Assembly (NCBI RefSeq): GCF_040081985.1
Contig: NZ_JBEBMH010000027.1
Span: 1-64,000, forward strand
Direction: 5' to 3'
Source of the DNA: Kumtagia yinganensis
GTDB lineage: Bacteria > Pseudomonadota > Alphaproteobacteria > Rhizobiales > Rhizobiaceae
DNA length: 64,000 nucleotides
Translations under genes and position numbers: made by a program
Shown: positions 59,855 to 64,000 of the stretch, piece by piece
Layout of the letters: each line of letters starts with the position of its first letter
Position numbering within the stretch: the first letter of the stretch is position 1
Notes under the pieces: generated by a model
Told to the model about the DNA's origin: nothing
Databases searched by the model: none
What the model saw: the letters and a program-made list of their open reading frames with translations, nothing else

Positions 59855-60000
59855 TGTCGGTGGGCCGGAAACGCGAAGCCGAAAGGGCGCAGTTGGGGGT
59901 TCAGCGCGCCCGCATTTCAGTGCATCGAGAGCGAGGTGGGCGTGCCGAACCATTCCGATTGCCCGGCCGGATTGTGGCCTGAGACTGGCGCGGAGGTCGC

Positions 60001-60906
60001 GTGCTGATGCCTGAGCATCGACTCGACGGGCGTGTCGCCATCGTAACCGGAGCCGGCCGCGGACTCGGGCGATCCTATGCGCTGGCGCTTGCCGAGCTTG
60101 GAGCGGCGGTCGTGGTCAATGATCTTGGCGGCGACCTCTATGGAGCGGGCCGCGACCCCTCCCCCGCGCAATCGGTCGTGACTGAAATCATCGCCAATGG
60201 TGGCAAGGCCCTCGTCAGCGGTCACGACGTCGCCGACTGGAACGACGCCCGGGAAATGATCGCGATGGCTGTCGAGACCTTTGGCGGCCTGCATATCCTG
60301 GTCAACAATGCCGGCATCCTGCGCGACAAGCTGTTCGCCAACATGTCGGAGGAAGAGTGGGACGCGGTGATCCGCGTCCATCTCAAGGGGCACGCCGGGC
60401 CGTCGCGGCATGCCATGGAATATTGGCGTGGCGAATCGAAAGCCGGCAAAGAAGTTTCGGCCTCCATCGTCCACACGAGTTCGCTGGCCGGCCTGGTCGG
60501 CAGTTTCGGGCAGGCCAACTATGCCTCGGCGAAGCTCGCCGTGGTCGGGCTGTCGCGGACGCTGGCCCTGGAGGGCAAGAAGTATGGGGTGCGCTCCAAC
60601 GCCGTTTCGCCTTCGGCCCGCACACGCATCGAGACTTCGCTGAAGCCGCCGCCCGAGGGCGTGTTCGACGTGTTTTCGCCCGACAACGTCTCGCCGCTGA
60701 TCTGCTGGCTGGCGCTTGCGGATTGCCCCGCCACGGGCCAGGTTTTCCAGGCGTATGGCAACCGCATCGAAGTCATCGCACCCAGCACGATCGAGGTCGA
60801 CCTGACGACCCACGGGCGCTGGCGGATCGAAGATATCGATAAGGAATTGAGCCACCGGCTGCCGAAACTTCCGCAACTAGGTGATTTTGTCGAGGGATTG
60901 CCGTGA
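60001..60906 (+). CDS. Short-chain dehydrogenase/reductase (hydroxyacyl-CoA dehydrogenase-like)
   Basis: NAD(P)-dependent SDR of 301 residues. Cofactor motif VTGAGRGLGRSYALAL, the NNAG motif LVNNAGILRD, catalytic Ser in VHTSSLAG, and YxxxK in NYASAKLAVVGLSRTL. The insertion after the second strand (VVVNDLGGDLYGAGRDPSPA) and the C-terminal extension are those of the peroxisomal multifunctional-enzyme type 3-hydroxyacyl-CoA dehydrogenases. GGAGG precedes a GTG at 60001 by four bases and an ATG at 60007 by ten; either may be used. First gene of the plus-strand operon; the MaoC gene overlaps its stop. Confidence 0.88.
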   Translation: MLMPEHRLDGRVAIVTGAGRGLGRSYALALAELGAAVVVNDLGGDLYGAGRDPSPAQSVVTEIIANGGKALVSGHDVADWNDAREMIAMAVETFGGLHILVNNAGILRDKLFANMSEEEWDAVIRVHLKGHAGPSRHAMEYWRGESKAGKEVSASIVHTSSLAGLVGSFGQANYASAKLAVVGLSRTLALEGKKYGVRSNAVSPSARTRIETSLKPPPEGVFDVFSPDNVSPLICWLALADCPATGQVFQAYGNRIEVIAPSTIEVDLTTHGRWRIEDIDKELSHRLPKLPQLGDFVEGLP

Positions 60907-61751
60907 TGAATGCGAACGCCCCTGTTGCGCGGGGAGACACGTTTCCGATCGGACTTGCGGTCGATTCCGAGGAGTTCCGGACAAGCAGCCACCGCATCGC
61001 CCAGTTCGCAAAGTCGTTCGATGACGAGAACCCGCATCATCTGGCGGGAGAATTCGCTCCGCCGGTCTTCTCGCATGTGCCGGTCATGCAGAGCATGGTC
61101 GAGATCCTTGAGCAGGTGACCGGCGGCTTTGCCCTGCACGGGGAGCATGATTTTATCTTCCACACGCCGATCGCGCCGGCGCAGCGGCTGTTCACCGTCT
61201 CCACGCTGGTCGGCGTCGGCGCGACAAAGCCCGGTACGACCTTCATCGTGCGTTCCGACACCAGCACGCATGACGGTAAGCCTGTCGTGACGCAATACAG
61301 CACCTGCCTGGTGCGCGGCGGCGCACCCGCCCAGTCGTATGGCGAGGCCGTGCCGGAACGGCCGACATCCGCGAGGGGCGCGGCCGCGGTGATTTCGCGC
61401 TATGCGCTGACGCCGGACCAGACGCGCCGTTATGCCGACGCGGCCCGCGACTATTCCGCTTACACGATCGACCCGGTCGCCGCCGCCAAGGTCGGCTACG
61501 CCGCGCCGCTGGTGCACGGCATGCTGACGCTTTCGCTTGCCGCGCGGGCCATCGTCGACGACCATTGCGGCGGCGAGACGCCGAGGCTGAAGCGGTTGGG
61601 GTGCCGTTTCGCCCATCCGCTGCTGCTGACGCCCGGCCAGACTCTCAAGGTCGAGCATTGGAACGGTCCAGGCGGCCCGATCGGTTTCGAAGCGTCCGAC
61701 AAGGACGGAAACATCGTCATCAAGAACGGCTATGCCGAGGTGTCGAAATGA
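60906..61751 (+). CDS. MaoC-like enoyl-CoA hydratase
   Basis: Double hot-dog protein of 281 residues that hydrates enoyl-CoA thioesters. The first hot-dog domain contains the hydratase-2 type active-site motif FDDENPHHL (Asp40 and His45 in the D-x-N-P-x-H pattern) followed by APPVFSHVP. In the second domain the equivalent region (DYSAYTIDPVAAAKVGYAAP) has lost the Asn-Pro-x-His part but keeps LVHGMLTLSLAARAI, as in other two-domain members where one half is catalytic. The ATG at 60906 shares one base with the SDR stop; a GTG one codon earlier is possible. It overlaps the ligase gene by four bases. Confidence 0.87.
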   Translation: MNANAPVARGDTFPIGLAVDSEEFRTSSHRIAQFAKSFDDENPHHLAGEFAPPVFSHVPVMQSMVEILEQVTGGFALHGEHDFIFHTPIAPAQRLFTVSTLVGVGATKPGTTFIVRSDTSTHDGKPVVTQYSTCLVRGGAPAQSYGEAVPERPTSARGAAAVISRYALTPDQTRRYADAARDYSAYTIDPVAAAKVGYAAPLVHGMLTLSLAARAIVDDHCGGETPRLKRLGCRFAHPLLLTPGQTLKVEHWNGPGGPIGFEASDKDGNIVIKNGYAEVSK

Positions 61752-63424
61752 GCGCCGCCCCGCTTCTGACCAGCCCGCGCATGGAACTCGGGCTTACCAA
61801 CGTCCCGGAGCGGCCGGACAGTTGGATCCGGCATGAAAACGTCGCGCCCGACTGGACCGCTCTGCCCCAGCAATCGGTGATCGAGATCGTCAGCAAGGGT
61901 TGCCTGGAAGACCCGGAGCGGCCGGCAATCATCATAGAGGGCGGCACGGTGATGACGCGCCGCGAATTCCTCGATCGCTGCCAACGTTTTGCCGGCTATC
62001 TGAAGGACAAGGTGAAACCCGGCGACCGTGTCGTCGTCATGCTCGACAACCGGCTGGAATTCATGATCGCGCTGTTCGGCATCATCGCCAACCGCGCTAC
62101 GATGGTTTCGATCGCTCCGACCGCCATGCAATACGATGCCGGCCATATCGTCACCGATGCGGCGCCGACAGTCGCGATCGTCGGAGCGCCGCAACTCCCG
62201 ATCATGGAGGCGGTTCGCGGCAACTCGCCGGCGCTTGCCCACATCGTGCTGGTGGAGGGCGACGAACCTGACGGGCTCGCCAAATACGAGCAGGCGTCCG
62301 AGCCGATGGATTTCAGCAAGACGGAGTGCCAGCGCGAGGACGTCATCACCGTCTATTACACGTCGGGCACCACCGGCGCCCCGAAGGGCTGCATGCTGCA
62401 CCACGGCTGGTGGCTGCGGGTCATCGACATCGACCTCAGGCTGTTTAGGCGCGGCTGGCAGGACCGGCAGCTCTGCTGTCTGCCGTTCTACTACGCCGAT
62501 CCCGCGATCCAGTTGCTCACCTCGCTTGCCTCGCGCGGCACGATGGTGGCGATGCGCCGCTTCTCGGTGTCGCGCTTCTGGGACGTGGTCACCACGTATG
62601 ACGCCACCGAAATCCTGTCGATTGCCTCGATCCCGGCGCTGCTGATGAAGGGCGAGCCGGGACCGGCGGAAAAGGATCACCGCATCCGTCTCGCCATCCA
62701 TGCCGGCCTGCCGAAGGAGTTGCATGCCGAGATGGTGGAGCGCTACGGTTTCCACTGGCACAATCAGTACGGAAGCACGGAAGGCGGCGTGATGAGCCGC
62801 GTGCCCAACCATCTCGCGGACGAGCTGATCGGCACAGGCACGATGGGCGTCGAGCCGCCCGGCGTGACGATCCGGCTGGTCGACGACAACGACAACGACG
62901 TCGCGCCCGGAGATGCCGGCGAATGCCTGATCGGCGGTCCGGACCTCTACGCCGGCTACCTCAACCGACCGGAAGTGACGGCGGAGGCCAACCGCGGCGG
63001 CTGGTACCATTCCGGCGACGTGGCGCGGCGCGACGAGCGCGGCCTGCTCTATTTCGTCGGCCGCAAGAAGGAGATCATTCGCCGCATGGGCGAGAATATT
63101 TCCGCGGCCGAGGTCGAGGGTGTGCTGCGTTCGCATCCCAAGGTGGTCGAAGCGGCGGTGGTGCCGGTCCCCGACACGCTGCGCGGCGAGGAAGTGAAAG
63201 CCTATCTGCAACTGCGGCCCGGCGACGTTTTCCCGCCGGAGGAGGTCATCGCCTTCTGCAGGCAGAACCTCGCGGCCTTCAAGATCCCGCGTTTCATCGA
63301 GTTCCGCGACACCGATTTCGAACGCACGCCGTCCATGCGCGTCCAGAAGCAGAGCCTGCTCAAGGAGAAGAGCGATCTTCGCCAGGGCGCCTGGGACCGC
63401 GAGACCGGCAAGATCGGAGAATAG
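61748..63424 (+). CDS. Acyl-CoA synthetase (AMP-forming)
   Basis: Acid-CoA ligase of 558 residues of the ANL superfamily, activating a carboxylic acid through an acyl-adenylate. Seen: P-loop YYTSGTTGAPKGCMLHHG, the SIASIPALLMKG acyl-pocket region, A5 motif HWHNQYGSTEGG, A7 YHSGDVARRDERG, A8 FVGRKKEIIRRMGENISAAE, and near the end PSMRVQKQSLL, where the usual catalytic PRTxxGKxxK lysine motif appears as PSMRVQKQ. It is closest to the crotonobetaine/carnitine or medium-chain ligase type. Placed between MaoC and the amidohydrolase, it most likely supplies the CoA ester for the cluster. Confidence 0.9.
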   Translation: MSAAPLLTSPRMELGLTNVPERPDSWIRHENVAPDWTALPQQSVIEIVSKGCLEDPERPAIIIEGGTVMTRREFLDRCQRFAGYLKDKVKPGDRVVVMLDNRLEFMIALFGIIANRATMVSIAPTAMQYDAGHIVTDAAPTVAIVGAPQLPIMEAVRGNSPALAHIVLVEGDEPDGLAKYEQASEPMDFSKTECQREDVITVYYTSGTTGAPKGCMLHHGWWLRVIDIDLRLFRRGWQDRQLCCLPFYYADPAIQLLTSLASRGTMVAMRRFSVSRFWDVVTTYDATEILSIASIPALLMKGEPGPAEKDHRIRLAIHAGLPKELHAEMVERYGFHWHNQYGSTEGGVMSRVPNHLADELIGTGTMGVEPPGVTIRLVDDNDNDVAPGDAGECLIGGPDLYAGYLNRPEVTAEANRGGWYHSGDVARRDERGLLYFVGRKKEIIRRMGENISAAEVEGVLRSHPKVVEAAVVPVPDTLRGEEVKAYLQLRPGDVFPPEEVIAFCRQNLAAFKIPRFIEFRDTDFERTPSMRVQKQSLLKEKSDLRQGAWDRETGKIGE

Positions 63425-63426
63425 CG

Positions 63427-64000
63427 GTGGCAACGCAGTCCCCAACTATCGGTGTGCCCGAAACCTGCGACCTTCTGATCGTCAACGGCCATGTGCTGAC
63501 GATGGACGGGAATCGCACGGTCTATCCGGATGGCGCGATCGCGATTTCGGGCAAGAGGATCGTGGCAGTCGGGCCGCGCGCCAAGATCGAGCAGGCCTGG
63601 CGCGCGAGCCGAAAGATCGACGCCCAGGGCGGCGTAGTGCATCCGGGGTTCATCGACGGCCACTACCATGCTGGCCTGCATCTCAGCCGCGGCTCGATCA
63701 CCGACAATCCCAATCCACCCAAGGACGAGGGCGGCGCCGGACCGGGCGTGTTCACGCGCTGGATCAACGCCGTCGAGGACGAGGACGAGTACGCTAGCGC
63801 GCTGATGGCGTCGGCGGAACTCGTGCGCAACGGTTTCACCGGATTCGTCGATGCAGCGACCAGCTTTTCACCAGACCTGGTCGCCGAAGCGGCCGGAGCG
63901 GTCGGCATACGCTGTTCAGTGACCGACTGCATGCTGTGGGACCATCTCGGCGAAGGCGAGCCGATGGCGGCGGACATTCCCCGCGCACCGTGCAGCCTCG
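63427..64000 (+). CDS. Amidohydrolase family protein (partial, runs off the window)
   Basis: The frame opens with a GTG at 63427, two bases after the ligase stop, and is still open at the window end (191 codons seen). The translation begins MATQSPTIGVPETCDLLIVN with the N-terminal beta-sandwich of metal-dependent hydrolases (TVYPDGAIAISGKRIVAVGP) and then the metal motif in VVHPGFIDGHYHAGLHLSRG, which supplies the H-x-H pair. A following helix has LVRNGFTGFVDAATSF. This is the pattern of the TRZ/ATZ and cytosine-deaminase-like group that hydrolyses C-N bonds. The remaining metal ligands lie beyond the window. Substrate unknown. Confidence 0.85.
   Translation, partial: MATQSPTIGVPETCDLLIVNGHVLTMDGNRTVYPDGAIAISGKRIVAVGPRAKIEQAWRASRKIDAQGGVVHPGFIDGHYHAGLHLSRGSITDNPNPPKDEGGAGPGVFTRWINAVEDEDEYASALMASAELVRNGFTGFVDAATSFSPDLVAEAAGAVGIRCSVTDCMLWDHLGEGEPMAADIPRAPCSL

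Overview
The window is high-GC chromosomal DNA of an alphaproteobacterium of the order Hyphomicrobiales (Rhizobiales), most like Mesorhizobium and relatives. The evidence is gene order and protein type: dusB(nifR3)-ntrB-ntrC-ntrY-ntrX-trkA-dat-hfq-hflX, a pyruvate dehydrogenase cluster next to eno, ftsB, lpd and lipA, a lipoyl domain on the E1-beta subunit, a fused ispDF, trpD-trpC-moaC-moeA, and a rhizobial porin. No rRNA, tRNA, CRISPR array or complete insertion sequence was seen.

Layout. 1-2.7 kb is accessory: degenerate repeats at the left edge, a winged-helix/TolB-like/TPR regulator, a DUF1127 protein and a small secreted protein. 2.7-15.2 kb is a core block: mazG, then on the minus strand hflX, hfq, a D-amino acid aminotransferase, trkA and the nitrogen operon dusB-ntrBC-ntrYX. 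An RTX-type protein (15.6-17.9 kb) interrupts the step to ispDF and cinA. 19.8-29.9 kb is the minus-strand lipoate and pyruvate dehydrogenase region (coq10/ratA-like, lipA, a frameshifted glsB-like gene, lpdA, an SGNH hydrolase, two membrane proteins, pdhC, a Uma2-type nuclease, pdhB, pdhA, ftsB). 30.3-44 kb holds an ABC exporter, eno, a 2-oxoglutarate oxygenase, a PRC-barrel protein, kdsA, a VOC protein, a persulfide dioxygenase-rhodanese fusion, a 1-Cys peroxiredoxin, a hypothetical protein, a probable frameshifted gene, pyrG and an L,D-transpeptidase. 44-51 kb is secG, tpiA and, divergently, ppiD-trpD-trpC-moaC-moeA. A porin follows.

52.8-64 kb is an accessory catabolic cluster: an RraA-like aldolase, a DAO-type flavoprotein, an ArgE-like deacylase, a DUF35 protein and a thiolase-fold protein on the minus strand; a TetR regulator; an aminotransferase on the minus strand; then SDR, MaoC hydratase, acyl-CoA ligase and an amidohydrolase (cut by the window end) on the plus strand. 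The two divergent promoter regions in this cluster share a nearly identical block of about 46 bp. It contains a well-spaced sigma70-like promoter and an imperfect palindrome over the -10 box, so it is a likely operator for the TetR protein. The thiolase-fold protein lacks both catalytic cysteines and sits beside a DUF35 gene, with a MaoC hydratase in the same cluster. That combination resembles the Ltp2/ChsH retro-aldolase machinery rather than ordinary beta-oxidation. This cluster is the best candidate for an undescribed system here.

Two related 80-bp palindromic elements (33.55 and 39.80 kb), one of them lying inside a reading frame and translated, form a mobile-repeat signal of the REPIN/MITE kind.
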